NCBI RefSeq assembly: GCF_012849055.1
Contig: NZ_CP051677.1
Span: 1,564,501-1,628,500 of the forward strand
Reading direction: 5' to 3'
Length of the DNA stretch: 64,000 nucleotides
From: Spirosoma rhododendri
GTDB lineage: Bacteria > Bacteroidota > Bacteroidia > Cytophagales > Spirosomataceae
In this document: positions 50,277 through 60,504 of the stretch, piece after piece
Numbering within the stretch: position 1 is the first letter of the stretch
Layout of the letters: each line of letters opens with the position of its first letter
The notes under the pieces: model-generated
The model's input: the letters and a program-made list of their open reading frames with translations, nothing else
Databases searched by the model: none
What the model was told of the DNA's origin: nothing
Program-made: the position numbers and the translations under genes

Positions 50277-53200
50277 ATGGAAAATACATCTAAACGGTAT
50301 TGGAAAGGGGTAGAAGAACTGCGCAATGATGCAACGTTTGTTAAGAACGCCAACAACGAGTTCAACAACCCTGATTTGACCGACTCATCCGAAGATCTGC
50401 AAGGTCTGTTGGGCGGTTCAAACACCCAACGTCGTGATTTTCTGAAAGCAATGGGTTTCGGGATGGCCGCTGTATCGTTAGCTGCCTGCGAAACGCCTGT
50501 ACATAAGGCTATCCCATACATAAACAAGCCAGTCGGTACGTTCCCGTCTATCTCTGACTACTACGCATCGACGTATACCGACGGTGGTGATTATGCTGCC
50601 ATTCTGGTTGAAACGCGCGAAGGCCGACCAATCAAAATTGAAGGTAACCCACAGTCGAGTATTACGAAAGGGGGAACAACAGCCCGCGTTCAGGCGTCGG
50701 TGTTGTCTTTATATGATATCGACAAACTGAAAGGCCCGCAGCGGGGTGATGCAAAAATTGACTGGGCTACAGCCGACCGGGAAATCGGAACGCAACTAGC
50801 TGCGGTCGCTACCCGTGGTGGAGCAATTCGCATTGTAACAGGTACTATTCTCAGCCCATCTACGAAAGCGGTAATTGCTGACTTTATTACCCGGTACCCA
50901 ACGGCTCAGCACGTCATGTACGATGCTACATCGGCATACGGTATCATGTTGGCAAACCAACAGTCGTTCGGTCAGGCTGTAATTCCATCATACGATTTTA
51001 GCAAAGCAAAGACGATTGTAAGCGTTGGAGCTGACTTTTTAGGTACATGGATTGCTCCGCTGGAAAACGCGAAAACATACATCCAGACGCGCAAGATTGG
51101 TGCTGTCGGTAATGGTAAGAAGACCATGTCGCGGCTGTATCAGTTTGAGACGGGTCTATCGATGACCGGGTCGAACGCTGATTACCGGGGTGCCATAAAG
51201 CCATCACAGGAAGGACTTGTTGTTGCTGCTCTATATAATAAAGTAGCCGCTAAGTTGGGCGGAGCTGCTGTTACGGCCCCAGCCGTTGAGGTACAATATC
51301 TCGACAAGGCGGCTGCTGATCTGGTCGCTGCACGCGGTCAGGCATTGGTTGTTGCGGGATCGAACGATCCTAGCGTGCAGGTGATGGTCAACGCACTCAA
51401 CAGTCTGTTGGGTAGCTATGGCAGCACGATTGATTTAGGCACGCCGGTTAATTACCGTCAGGGCAATGACCAGCAGATGAACGCCTTTATTAACGACGCG
51501 AAAGCTGGTCGGATCGGGGCGGTATTGTTTTACGGTGCAAACCCTGTTTACGATCATGCACGCGGAACTGAACTGGCTGAAGCGTTGCCGAAAATTGCAT
51601 TGTCAGTATCGTTTGCGGACCGGGCTGACGAGACTGCTTCACTAGCTAAATTTATTACCCCAACTCCTCACTTTCTGGAGAGCTGGGGCGATGCTGAGCC
51701 GCATGCTGGTTTCTACAGCCTGACGCAGCCAGCTATTACGCTTATTTACAATACACGTCAGTTCCAGTCGAGCTTGCTCAAGTGGGCGGGACGACCAGCC
51801 GATTTTCAGGTGTATCTGAAAAATTTCTGGCGTACCAACTATTTCCCACAGGCGACCGGATTTGGTTCGTTTGACGAGTTCTGGGTAAAATGCCTGCACG
51901 ACGGATTGTTCGAGCCGAACAAAGGAAAAGCCGCTTCGACCGCTTCGTTTGCTGGTAATACAGCAGCAGCAGCAGCGTCGATCGCGCAGCGCTACAAGCC
52001 GGGAACGGGTATGGAGCTGGCGTTGTACGAGAAAGTAGGTATGGGCGCCGGTTCAGTCGCTAACAACCCCTGGCTTCAGGAATTACCGGATCCGGTCACG
52101 AAGGCTTGCTGGGACAACTATGCCGCTATCTCGCAAAAGACAGCCGCTGACATGGGTCTGGAGCAGAACGACATGGTCACGGTTACCGTAAACGGTAAAT
52201 CGGTTGACCTGCCAGTTTTGGTTCAGCCGGGTCAAGCCGATAATACAGTGTCAGTCGCTATTGGTTACGGCCGCGAAAAGGCTGGTCGCTCGGCTAATGG
52301 TGTTGGTAAGAACGTATTTCCGTTTGCCAGTGTCAGCAATGGTGTCGTGATGATGTCAGCTTTTGCGGCTACTGTTGCAAAGGCAAGTGGTCGTCGGGAG
52401 ATTGCGCAGACACAGACGCACGAAACGGTAATGGGCCGTCAGGCGGTGTTGCAGGAGTCAATTCTTGCCAGTTACGTCAAGAATCCCCAGGCTGGTCGTT
52501 ACATCCCGCACGTCGAGACATCGGAGGGCCCAAAAACACCAACCGACATTTCTCTATGGAACGGCTACGGTAAGCCAAACCATTCGTGGGGTATGGTGAT
52601 TGACCTGAATTCGTGTATTGGTTGTGGCACCTGCGTGGTTGCATGTAACGCAGAGAACAACATTCAGGTGGTCGGCCGCGAAGAAGTAATTAACCGTCGG
52701 GAAATGCATTGGATGCGTATCGACCGCTATTACAGTAGTGATGCTGAAGCGGAAGATTACTCGGCACTGGAGATTGCTTCGGCTAATCCGGAAGTTACCT
52801 TCCAGCCAATGCTTTGTCAGCATTGCAGCAACGCGCCTTGCGAAACGGTATGTCCTGTACTGGCAACGACTCACAGCACGGAGGGTCTAAACCAGATGAC
52901 TTACAACCGTTGTGTGGGTACGCGTTATTGTGCTAACAACTGCCCATATAAAGTACGTCGTTTCAACTGGTTTAAGTATTTCGACAACGATAACTTCGAT
53001 TACCATTTCAATAACGATTTGGGCAAGATGGTTATCAACCCTGACGTAACTGTTCGTTCGCGGGGTGTAATTGAAAAATGCTCGTTCTGCGTACAACGTA
53101 TTCAGGAAACGAAGCTGGCCGCTAAGAAGGAGCGTCGCCGGTTGATGCCAGATGAAGTGCAGGTTGCCTGTGCGCAGTCGTGCCCAACGGAAGCTATCAT

Positions 53201-53384
53201 CTTCGGTGACATGAACAATCCAGAGAGCACGATCACCCAGACACTCGAAGTTGAGCGTGAAGGCCGTGCATTCCACGTACTGGAAGAGATCAACGTTCGT
53301 CCGCAGATTTCATATCTGACCAAGATCCGTAACAAAGACGAAGGTCCGAAACAGGAGCGCGTACAGAAAACAGCGGAAGCTTAA
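50277..53384 (+). CDS. actB: Alternative complex III subunit ActB, iron-sulfur/molybdopterin-oxidoreductase-like
   Basis: A 1035-residue periplasmic-side subunit. Residues 51-71 carry an atypical Tat-like signal (twin Arg 52-53 in 'TQRRDFLKAMGFG') ending in a lipobox Cys (71). The middle (about 90-760) is the molybdopterin-oxidoreductase fold, which in ActB has no cofactor. The C-terminal third holds the ferredoxin-like clusters: 'CIGCGTCVVAC' (from about 780), 'CQHCSNAPCETVCP' (about 845), 'RCVGTRYCANNCPY', 'EKCSFCVQR' and 'CAQSCP', enough for four clusters. It couples to ActA and ActC. Confidence 0.94.
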   Translation: MENTSKRYWKGVEELRNDATFVKNANNEFNNPDLTDSSEDLQGLLGGSNTQRRDFLKAMGFGMAAVSLAACETPVHKAIPYINKPVGTFPSISDYYASTYTDGGDYAAILVETREGRPIKIEGNPQSSITKGGTTARVQASVLSLYDIDKLKGPQRGDAKIDWATADREIGTQLAAVATRGGAIRIVTGTILSPSTKAVIADFITRYPTAQHVMYDATSAYGIMLANQQSFGQAVIPSYDFSKAKTIVSVGADFLGTWIAPLENAKTYIQTRKIGAVGNGKKTMSRLYQFETGLSMTGSNADYRGAIKPSQEGLVVAALYNKVAAKLGGAAVTAPAVEVQYLDKAAADLVAARGQALVVAGSNDPSVQVMVNALNSLLGSYGSTIDLGTPVNYRQGNDQQMNAFINDAKAGRIGAVLFYGANPVYDHARGTELAEALPKIALSVSFADRADETASLAKFITPTPHFLESWGDAEPHAGFYSLTQPAITLIYNTRQFQSSLLKWAGRPADFQVYLKNFWRTNYFPQATGFGSFDEFWVKCLHDGLFEPNKGKAASTASFAGNTAAAAASIAQRYKPGTGMELALYEKVGMGAGSVANNPWLQELPDPVTKACWDNYAAISQKTAADMGLEQNDMVTVTVNGKSVDLPVLVQPGQADNTVSVAIGYGREKAGRSANGVGKNVFPFASVSNGVVMMSAFAATVAKASGRREIAQTQTHETVMGRQAVLQESILASYVKNPQAGRYIPHVETSEGPKTPTDISLWNGYGKPNHSWGMVIDLNSCIGCGTCVVACNAENNIQVVGREEVINRREMHWMRIDRYYSSDAEAEDYSALEIASANPEVTFQPMLCQHCSNAPCETVCPVLATTHSTEGLNQMTYNRCVGTRYCANNCPYKVRRFNWFKYFDNDNFDYHFNNDLGKMVINPDVTVRSRGVIEKCSFCVQRIQETKLAAKKERRRLMPDEVQVACAQSCPTEAIIFGDMNNPESTITQTLEVEREGRAFHVLEEINVRPQISYLTKIRNKDEGPKQERVQKTAEA

Positions 53385-53467
53385 GCAAAGTAAGTGAACA
53401 AGGAGTTTCGGTGTAGCCAGACTTCGGGTTAATCAACCAATCGTTTACAACAGAAAATAGTAACAAT

Positions 53468-54898
53468 ATGTCGCATGTTACATCAGCCGTAAGAACTCCT
53501 CTCGTCACCGGTGGTAAAACCTATGCCGACGTAACGGAGGACATCAGCAGACAGGTTGAAGGTAAACCAACCCGTGAGTGGACAATCGCGTTTACGATTG
53601 CTGTTGTTGTGCTCATTTACGGAGCAGCCTGTGTATTCTGGACTTGGTGGGAAGGTCTGGGCGTATGGGGTTTGAATAAAACCGTAGGCTGGGCCTGGGA
53701 CATCACCAACTTCGTATGGTGGGTAGGTATCGGTCACGCCGGTACACTGATTTCGGCCATTCTGCTCCTGTTCCGCCAAAAGTGGCGGACGGCCGTTAAC
53801 CGGGCCGCAGAAGCTATGACCATCTTCGCCGTTATCTGTGCGGCTAGCTTCATCCTGATGCACATGGGTCGTCCGTGGCTTGCTTATTGGGCATTGCCGC
53901 TGCCGAACACGCTGGGATCGCTATGGGTAAACTTTAAATCGCCCCTCGTATGGGACGTATTTGCAATTAGTACCTACTTCACCGTATCGCTGGTATTCTG
54001 GTACATGGGTCTGTTGCCTGACCTGGCAACGATTCGCGACCGCGCTCGTAGTAAGGTATCACGTTATATATATGGTGCTTTCTCACTAGGCTGGAATGGT
54101 TCTGCCAAGACGTGGGCTCGTTACGAATATATTAGTTTGATTCTGGCGGGTCTGTCAACTCCTCTAGTACTTTCGGTACACACGATTGTGAGTATGGACT
54201 TTGCTACCTCTGTTATACCGGGCTGGCACACCACGATCTTCCCTCCTTATTTCGTTGCCGGTGCTATCTTCTCTGGTTTTGCCATGGTGCAGAACTTGGT
54301 GCTGATCATCCGGGTAGTATTTAAGCTGGAAGATTATATCACCGTTGAGCACATCGAGTCGATGAACAAGGTCATAACATTGACCGGTTCTATTGTCGGC
54401 GTGGCTTACCTGACGGAGTTCTTTATTGCCTGGTATTCTGGGGTTGAATTTGAGAGTTACGCGTTTATCAACCGCGCTACGGGACCATACTGGTGGGCCT
54501 ATGCTGCCATGATGACTTGTAACGTAATTTCACCACAGCTATTCTGGTCGCGTGCAATTCGTCGTAGCGTTGTTTGGACATTCACGTTGTCAGTGATTGT
54601 AAATATCGGGATGTGGTTTGAGCGGTTCGTAATTATTGTGACCTCGCTCCACCGTGACTACCTGCCGTCTAGCTGGGCGATGTTCCACCCAACTCTGTTC
54701 GACATCAGTGACTATATTTTCTCGTTCGGACTCTTCTTCACCTTGTTTCTGCTGTTCTCTAAGTTCCTGCCTGTTGTCAACATGGCGGAAGTGAAAACAG
54801 TAATCAAGTCGTCGTCGGAAAAATTGCCTGCTTCAGTGTCGGGGGTTGCAAAAGGCGAGCGGGTAACGAATCCAACGTTCAACAAGAATATCGATTAA
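53468..54898 (+). CDS. actC: Alternative complex III subunit ActC, NrfD/PsrC-like quinol-site membrane protein
   Basis: A 476-residue integral membrane protein with about ten helices, in NrfD style. '[24 protein letters not shown]' and '[19 protein letters not shown]' are conserved blocks around the quinol site and '[23 protein letters not shown]' a later one. It is homologous to ActF. It sits 83 bases after actB. The ActB-ActC pair is where menaquinol is thought to be oxidised. Confidence 0.93.
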   Translation: MSHVTSAVRTPLVTGGKTYADVTEDISRQVEGKPTREWTIAFTIAVVVLIYGAACVFWTWWEGLGVWGLNKTVGWAWDITNFVWWVGIGHAGTLISAILLLFRQKWRTAVNRAAEAMTIFAVICAASFILMHMGRPWLAYWALPLPNTLGSLWVNFKSPLVWDVFAISTYFTVSLVFWYMGLLPDLATIRDRARSKVSRYIYGAFSLGWNGSAKTWARYEYISLILAGLSTPLVLSVHTIVSMDFATSVIPGWHTTIFPPYFVAGAIFSGFAMVQNLVLIIRVVFKLEDYITVEHIESMNKVITLTGSIVGVAYLTEFFIAWYSGVEFESYAFINRATGPYWWAYAAMMTCNVISPQLFWSRAIRRSVVWTFTLSVIVNIGMWFERFVIIVTSLHRDYLPSSWAMFHPTLFDISDYIFSFGLFFTLFLLFSKFLPVVNMAEVKTVIKSSSEKLPASVSGVAKGERVTNPTFNKNID

Positions 54899-54948
54899 CA
54901 GACTGTATCCATAAAACCGGAACAGCAATCAATTAACAAGTCCTGATC

Positions 54949-55482
54949 ATGTCAGACGCGCATAGCAACAGTAAGTTTCTGGTAGGCATATATGACGACG
55001 ATGATGTCGTATTGCAGGCAGTAAAAGACGTACGGAAAGCGGGAGTGAAGATCCACGAAGTATATTCCCCGTTTCCAATTCACGGCCTAGATGTAGCACT
55101 GGGTCATCCACGTACCAAGCTTGGAATTGCCGCTTTCTTATTCGGCCTTACCGGTACGCTCACAGCTATCCTGCTTACCTTCTATACAGAAGGATACGAC
55201 TGGCCTATGATAGTTGGCGGTAAGGATTCTTACTCACCAATTATTTATGTGCCAATCTTCTTCGAGCTTACTGTTCTATTCAGCGCGTTGGGTATGGTTG
55301 GTACATTCCTGTTGTCGAATGGGCTGGGGCCGACTGTAAAGCCGTTGATGTACGATCTAAGAACGACCGATAACAAGTTCGCCATGACTATCGACATGAG
55401 TAAGAACGACATCGGTGAGGGCGATATCGAGGGTATCCTCAAACGGTCGGGAGCCGCAGAGGTAAACGTCAAGCAGTTTTAA
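54949..55482 (+). CDS. actD: Alternative complex III subunit ActD (DUF3341)
   Basis: A 177-residue protein with two transmembrane helices: about residues 60-80 (GIAAFLFGLTGTLTAILLTFY) and 100-125. The N-terminal 'LVGIYDDDDVVLQAVKDVRKAGVKIHEVYSPFPIHGLD' and middle 'GYDWPMIVGGKDSYSPIIYVP' are DUF3341 signatures. It is a membrane-anchoring subunit. It ends 8 bases before actE. Confidence 0.93.
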   Translation: MSDAHSNSKFLVGIYDDDDVVLQAVKDVRKAGVKIHEVYSPFPIHGLDVALGHPRTKLGIAAFLFGLTGTLTAILLTFYTEGYDWPMIVGGKDSYSPIIYVPIFFELTVLFSALGMVGTFLLSNGLGPTVKPLMYDLRTTDNKFAMTIDMSKNDIGEGDIEGILKRSGAAEVNVKQF

Positions 55483-55490
55483 TTTTAGCC

Positions 55491-56102
55491 ATGATCAAAA
55501 CAGCATATAGTACGGGCATTGCAACACTGACTCTGATGGGTTTGCTTGTTGTGGGCTCTAGCTGCAAGCGGGGACACGATAACACGGGACTCGAATATGC
55601 TCCGCAGATGTATGATGCGGTGGGATACGAGCCTTATCGTCAGGTGAAGCAGAATGATATCAATCCAATGGGGTTGAACATGCGTCTGCCAGCTACTGGT
55701 ACAGTTGCCCGGCCAAATTATCAAACGAAGTTTGGGACTGGTGACAGCACGAGCGCTGACCTCATGTTGTACAACATCCCAAGTGACAGCATGGGCATTT
55801 CGGAACGCGTATTGAAAAACCCGATCCCGCAAACGGAGCAATCACTGGCCGACGGTAAAGTACTCTACGGTCGTTACTGTCAGCATTGTCATGGTGAGGG
55901 AGGAAAAGGAGATGGGCCAGTTGCTGCTCAATACAAAGGGGTGCCCAACTACTCGTCTGACGCGTTAAAAACGCTTAATGACGGGCACATTTTCCACGTC
56001 ATCACCAACGGAAAAGGGCGTATGTGGCCACACGGCTCGCAGGTTACTCCCGACGATCGGTGGAAGATTGTTCAGTACGTTCACAAACTGCAACAAGGTT
56101 AA
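55491..56102 (+). CDS. actE: Alternative complex III subunit ActE, monoheme cytochrome c lipoprotein
   Basis: A 203-residue lipoprotein: lipobox VGSSC (Cys at about 24). One heme-c motif 'CQHCH' at about residue 130 in 'LYGRYCQHCHGEGGKGDGPV'; the Met ligand is probably in 'GKGRMWPHGSQVTPDD'. It accepts electrons from ActA and passes them on. It lies 8 bases after actD and is likely translationally coupled. Confidence 0.93.
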   Translation: MIKTAYSTGIATLTLMGLLVVGSSCKRGHDNTGLEYAPQMYDAVGYEPYRQVKQNDINPMGLNMRLPATGTVARPNYQTKFGTGDSTSADLMLYNIPSDSMGISERVLKNPIPQTEQSLADGKVLYGRYCQHCHGEGGKGDGPVAAQYKGVPNYSSDALKTLNDGHIFHVITNGKGRMWPHGSQVTPDDRWKIVQYVHKLQQG

Positions 56103-56159
56103 TTTAGGCTGGCAATCAGACCAAGGTCTAGATAAAGCAAAACAGCAAATCTACTTAGA

Positions 56160-57461
56160 ATGGCATCGGCTCACGCAATACCGTCTATCGACGAACAGTT
56201 TGAATTTACGGCTGAATCAAAACGCCGGGTACTCATGGGACTGGGCGCAGGCTTAGTGCTGGTCGCTTTGGGTTGCTTCCTAGCTGCTTCAGGTGGCGGA
56301 CACGAAGCACATGCAGCTGCTGGTGCAGAGCATGCAGAAGGCGCAGCTCACCATGCTTATAAATGGACGAATAGACTATGGGCTAACGTCTGGTTGAACG
56401 CCATTTATTTTACTGGCGCTTCGGTAATTGGCATGTTTTTCATGTCCTACAACTATCTGGCCCAAGCTGGGTGGTCGGTAGCGTTCAAGCGGGTGCCCGA
56501 AGCACTTCCAGCGTATCTGCCAATCATGGGGATAGTTGTGCTGGCTGTATTTTTCCTTGCTGGCCACGATTTGTTTCACTGGACTAATCCCGATCTGTAT
56601 GACAAGGCAAGTCCAGAGTACGACCCCATTATTGCAGGTAAGCACGGCTTCCTGAACACCCCATTCTACGTCATCCGTGTCGCACTTTATTTCGTGCTAT
56701 GGTACATGCTATGGCGTATGATTCGTGGTTACTCGCTACAAGAGGATCTTTCAAGCGGTACGGAATATTACTACAAAAGCTTGCGCGTTGGGGTCATTTT
56801 CCTTGTTGTGTTCGCTGTGACATCGTCGACATCTGCTTGGGATTTTGTCATGTCTATCGATACACACTGGTTTAGCACAATGTTTGGCTGGTACACACTG
56901 GCTAGCTGGCACGTGACGGGTTTGGCGATCATTACGCTGACCGTAATTATGCTGAAAGAGCAGGGGCTGTTGAAAGTTGTAACTGCCAGCCACCTACATG
57001 ATTTAGGCAAATTCATGTTTGCCTTTAGCATCTTCTGGACTTATGTATGGTTTGCTCAGTTCATGCTGATCTACTACGCTAACCTACCAGAAGAAACTAT
57101 ACACTATCGGGAGATTTTCAGTGGGTTCGGTGGTATTTACAAAGCGCCATTCTTTATTAACATTCTCCTGAATTTTGTCTTTCCGTTCCTTGTTCTAATG
57201 ACAACAGCGTCAAAGCGGACAAACATAATTTTGAAGGTTGCAGCCTGGAGTATTGTGATAGGCCACTACTTTGATTTTTATGTAAACATTATGCCCGGAA
57301 CAGTCGGTTCACATGCTGGTTTCGGCCCAATGGAGTTCGGAATGATTTTGATTTTTGCGTCGGGTTTTGTCTGGTCTGTGTATAGTCAATTGGAAAAGGC
57401 AAATCTGATTCCAAAGCATCACCCAATGCTGGAAGAATCGCTGCACCACGATATCAACTAA
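56160..57461 (+). CDS. actF: Alternative complex III subunit ActF, NrfD-like membrane protein
   Basis: A 433-residue integral membrane protein with about ten helices, homologous to ActC. A polar Ala/His-rich loop (EAHAAAGAEHAEGAAHH) follows helix 1. 'GHDLFHWTNPDLYDKASPEYDPIIAGKHGFLNTPFYVIR' and 'SIDTHWFSTMFGWYTLASWHVTGL' are conserved in ActF, the latter near the proposed proton route. It starts 57 bases after actE and ends 15 bases before coxB. Confidence 0.93.
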   Translation: MASAHAIPSIDEQFEFTAESKRRVLMGLGAGLVLVALGCFLAASGGGHEAHAAAGAEHAEGAAHHAYKWTNRLWANVWLNAIYFTGASVIGMFFMSYNYLAQAGWSVAFKRVPEALPAYLPIMGIVVLAVFFLAGHDLFHWTNPDLYDKASPEYDPIIAGKHGFLNTPFYVIRVALYFVLWYMLWRMIRGYSLQEDLSSGTEYYYKSLRVGVIFLVVFAVTSSTSAWDFVMSIDTHWFSTMFGWYTLASWHVTGLAIITLTVIMLKEQGLLKVVTASHLHDLGKFMFAFSIFWTYVWFAQFMLIYYANLPEETIHYREIFSGFGGIYKAPFFINILLNFVFPFLVLMTTASKRTNIILKVAAWSIVIGHYFDFYVNIMPGTVGSHAGFGPMEFGMILIFASGFVWSVYSQLEKANLIPKHHPMLEESLHHDIN

Positions 57462-57476
57462 TAACTCATTACTTCT

Positions 57477-58589
57477 ATGATCTACGTAATCGCCATTTTA
57501 TCGGTGATCTTCTTGGGACTGGCTGCGATGGTCGTTTCCCGGATGTCAGCCGTTGTGAAGAATGCGAATGGACCGGCTGAAGGCGAGTTTTCAGTAACAA
57601 GCAACCGGATCAACGGCGTACTTTTTCTGATTTTCTTTGTCTTAGGTATAATTGGTTTCGTTTGGTCCTTTTTGTACGCCCGTCAGTTCTTTTTACCTGA
57701 AGCATCTTCACCACACGGACGTCGTACGGACTTCCTGTTCTGGCTGTCGATGGGTGTAATTACGTTTGCCTTCGTTGCGACAAATGCGCTTCTATTCTTT
57801 TTTGCCTGGAAGTATCAGCATAAGGAAGGACGTAGAGCCGCATATTATCCGGAGAACCACAAGCTAGAGCTGATCTGGACAGTTATCCCTGCGGTTGTGA
57901 TGGCAGTCCTCGTTTTTACAGGATGGCGCGCATGGAGAGATATTATGGCAGAAGCTCCCGAGAACGCGCAGACGTTTGAGATCGTCGGAAAGCAGTTCAA
58001 CTGGATCGTTCGGTACCCAGGCGTTGACAATAATAAGCTTGGTGCATATAACTATAAGTTGATCGACAACGCGAACGACACTGGTATTGATTACACGGAT
58101 GAAGCTTCGTTTGATGACTTTACTAGTACAACTGAGCTGCACATTCCAGTAAACAAGCCAATTCTATTGAAGATTCGCGCTCGTGACGTACTGCACAGTG
58201 TATTTATCCCACATATGCGTGTGAAGATGGATGCGGTTCCTGGTATGCCAACCCGGTTTGCATTCACAGCTGACAAAACAACTGATGAGATGCGTAACAT
58301 CACGGGTAACCCGAATTTCGGTTACGAGATTGCTTGTACTGAGGTTTGCGGTCGGGGTCACTTCTCCATGCGTATTCGTCTAATCGTAGAAGACGAAGCA
58401 ACGTGGCAGGCATGGTGCAAAGAGCAAAAGCCATTGCTCACCGTAACGCCCGAACTAGCTGCCCGCATCCCATCTAATTTAAAGGCGAAGGCAGCGAAAT
58501 ACTTGGACGGAGCTGCTCCGGCTGATAGTACGACTGCATCTGTACAACAAGGCGGTATAAACGTAGCAGCCACCGCAACAGTACGATAA
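57477..58589 (+). CDS. coxB: Cytochrome c oxidase subunit II
   Basis: A 370-residue subunit with hydrophobic helices at about 1-20, 44-68 and 83-108, then the CuA cupredoxin domain. The CuA ligands are seen in 'HSVFIPHMRVKMD' (first His) and 'CTEVCGRGHFSM' (two Cys, His, Met; about 286-297). The C-terminal tail is 70 residues without any CxxCH, so this is an aa3- and not a caa3-type subunit II. It accepts electrons from a cytochrome c, probably from ActE or the monoheme domain of ActA. Confidence 0.96.
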   Translation: MIYVIAILSVIFLGLAAMVVSRMSAVVKNANGPAEGEFSVTSNRINGVLFLIFFVLGIIGFVWSFLYARQFFLPEASSPHGRRTDFLFWLSMGVITFAFVATNALLFFFAWKYQHKEGRRAAYYPENHKLELIWTVIPAVVMAVLVFTGWRAWRDIMAEAPENAQTFEIVGKQFNWIVRYPGVDNNKLGAYNYKLIDNANDTGIDYTDEASFDDFTSTTELHIPVNKPILLKIRARDVLHSVFIPHMRVKMDAVPGMPTRFAFTADKTTDEMRNITGNPNFGYEIACTEVCGRGHFSMRIRLIVEDEATWQAWCKEQKPLLTVTPELAARIPSNLKAKAAKYLDGAAPADSTTASVQQGGINVAATATVR

Positions 58590-58617
58590 TATTGAACCTA
58601 TTCTAAAAACAAATACT

Positions 58618-60504
58618 ATGGCGACTGTAGAAGCTAACTCACATGCTACTGTGGCTCATGTCGATGTACATGAACATCACGAGCCACAGAGTTTTTGGCG
58701 CACATACGTTTTTTCTGAAGATCACAAAACAATTGCAAAGCAATACCTGATTACCGGCATCATCTGGTCAATCATCGGTATTAGCTTATCTGTCATGTTT
58801 CGTCTTCAACTGGGTTTTCCCAACATGAAGATGGGATTTCTGAGGCCGATTCTTGGTACATGGATTGATGAGACTGGAAAACTTGACCCTGATTTCTATC
58901 TGGCGATGGTTACAATGCACGGAACCATCATGGTATTCTTCGTGCTGACAGCAGGATTGAGCGGAACGTTCTCAAACTTCCTCATTCCGCTTCAAGTTGG
59001 TGCGCGTGATATGGCGTCGGGTTTTCTGAACATGCTATCATACTGGTTCTTCTTCATTGCCAGTATGGTTATGCTCATATCGCTGTTCATCGAAACAGGT
59101 CCTGCTGCCGGTGGCTGGGTAATTTACCCACCATTGAGTGCGCTTCCACAAGCACACAAGGGATCTGAGCTTGGAATGACACTGTGGTTGAGCAGCATGG
59201 CTCTGTTCATTGTTTCGCAGCTTTTGGGAGGTATCAATTACATTACCACGGTCATCAACCTGCGTACTCGCGGTATGTCGTTCAGCAAGTTGCCCCTCAC
59301 CATCTGGGCATTCTTTCTGACGGCTGTTCTAGGTCTTATCTCGTTCCCGGTTCTTCTGTCGGCTGCGCTGCTGTTGATTTTCGACCGTAGCTTCGGTACA
59401 AGCTTTTACTTGTCTGAGATCTACGTAAATGGCGAAGCACTGCCGAACGTAGGTGGTAGCCCGATTCTGTTCCAACACCTGTTCTGGTTCCTGGGTCACC
59501 CAGAGGTATACATCGTTCTGCTGCCAGCTTTGGGAATGACGTCTGAGATCATCGCTACGAACTCTCGCAAGCCGATTTTTGGTTATCGCGCCATGATTGC
59601 GTCGATGATGGGTATTGCCTTTCTAGCCTTCATCGTGTGGGCGCACCACATGTTTGTGTCGGGTATGAACCCATTCCTTGGTTCTATCTTCATGTTCCTG
59701 ACGCTGATCATTGCTGTTCCATCAGCTGTTAAAGCGTTCAACTACATCACAACGCTGTGGCGGGGTAATATCCGGTTCACTCCGGCAATGCTATTCTCGA
59801 TTGGTCTGGTTTCGTTCTTCATCTCAGGTGGACTCACGGGTATCATCCTTGGTAACTCGGCACTCGATATTCAACTGCACGATACTTATTTCGTCGTAGC
59901 CCACTTCCACCTTGTGATGGGTGCTGCTTCCGCTTTCGGTCTGCTGGCTGGTGTTTACCACTGGTTCCCGAAAATGTTTGGCCGTATGATGGACGAGAAA
60001 CTTGGCTATGTGCACTTCTGGCTGACATTCATTGGTATTTACCTTGTGTTCTTCCCGATGCACTATGTAGGTATCGCCGGTTTCCCACGTCGTTACTACG
60101 CTTTCACCAGCTACGACTTCACGAAGAATATCTTTGCTGACATGAACGCGTTTATCAGCCTTGCGGCAATCTTTACGTTTGCTGCACAGTGGGTGTTCAT
60201 TTACAATTTCGTGAATAGCCTGATACGTGGCCGCCGTGCTACGCAGAATCCGTGGAAGTCGAACACACTGGAGTGGACTACTCCTATCGTTCCGGGACAC
60301 GGTAACTGGCCTGGCGAAATCCCTGCTGTATATCGCTGGCCATACGATTACAGCAAGCCAGGTGCTAAGGACGATTTCATTCCTCAGAACGTTCCTTACT
60401 CGCAAACGCTTGAGTCGAATCTGCCTCACGAGAACGAATTGATCTCGCTGGAAAAAGAGATCGAAGCACAGAATCTGAATGATCAGTTCAAGCAACCGCA
60501 CTGA
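58618..60504 (+). CDS. coxA: Cytochrome c oxidase subunit I
   Basis: A 628-residue A1-type heme-copper oxidase with 12 core helices and a short C-terminal extension. Metal ligands: His in 'TMHGTIMVFF' (about 101) for heme a, 'GHPEVYI' (about 293, CuB His with the His-Tyr link), 'WAHHMF' (about 341, CuB) and 'HDTYFVVAHFH' (about 420-431, heme a3 and a). The D channel (GARDMA...LN) and K channel (VKAFN) residues are in place. Its last 26 bases overlap the ctaA start. Confidence 0.97.
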   Translation: MATVEANSHATVAHVDVHEHHEPQSFWRTYVFSEDHKTIAKQYLITGIIWSIIGISLSVMFRLQLGFPNMKMGFLRPILGTWIDETGKLDPDFYLAMVTMHGTIMVFFVLTAGLSGTFSNFLIPLQVGARDMASGFLNMLSYWFFFIASMVMLISLFIETGPAAGGWVIYPPLSALPQAHKGSELGMTLWLSSMALFIVSQLLGGINYITTVINLRTRGMSFSKLPLTIWAFFLTAVLGLISFPVLLSAALLLIFDRSFGTSFYLSEIYVNGEALPNVGGSPILFQHLFWFLGHPEVYIVLLPALGMTSEIIATNSRKPIFGYRAMIASMMGIAFLAFIVWAHHMFVSGMNPFLGSIFMFLTLIIAVPSAVKAFNYITTLWRGNIRFTPAMLFSIGLVSFFISGGLTGIILGNSALDIQLHDTYFVVAHFHLVMGAASAFGLLAGVYHWFPKMFGRMMDEKLGYVHFWLTFIGIYLVFFPMHYVGIAGFPRRYYAFTSYDFTKNIFADMNAFISLAAIFTFAAQWVFIYNFVNSLIRGRRATQNPWKSNTLEWTTPIVPGHGNWPGEIPAVYRWPYDYSKPGAKDDFIPQNVPYSQTLESNLPHENELISLEKEIEAQNLNDQFKQPH

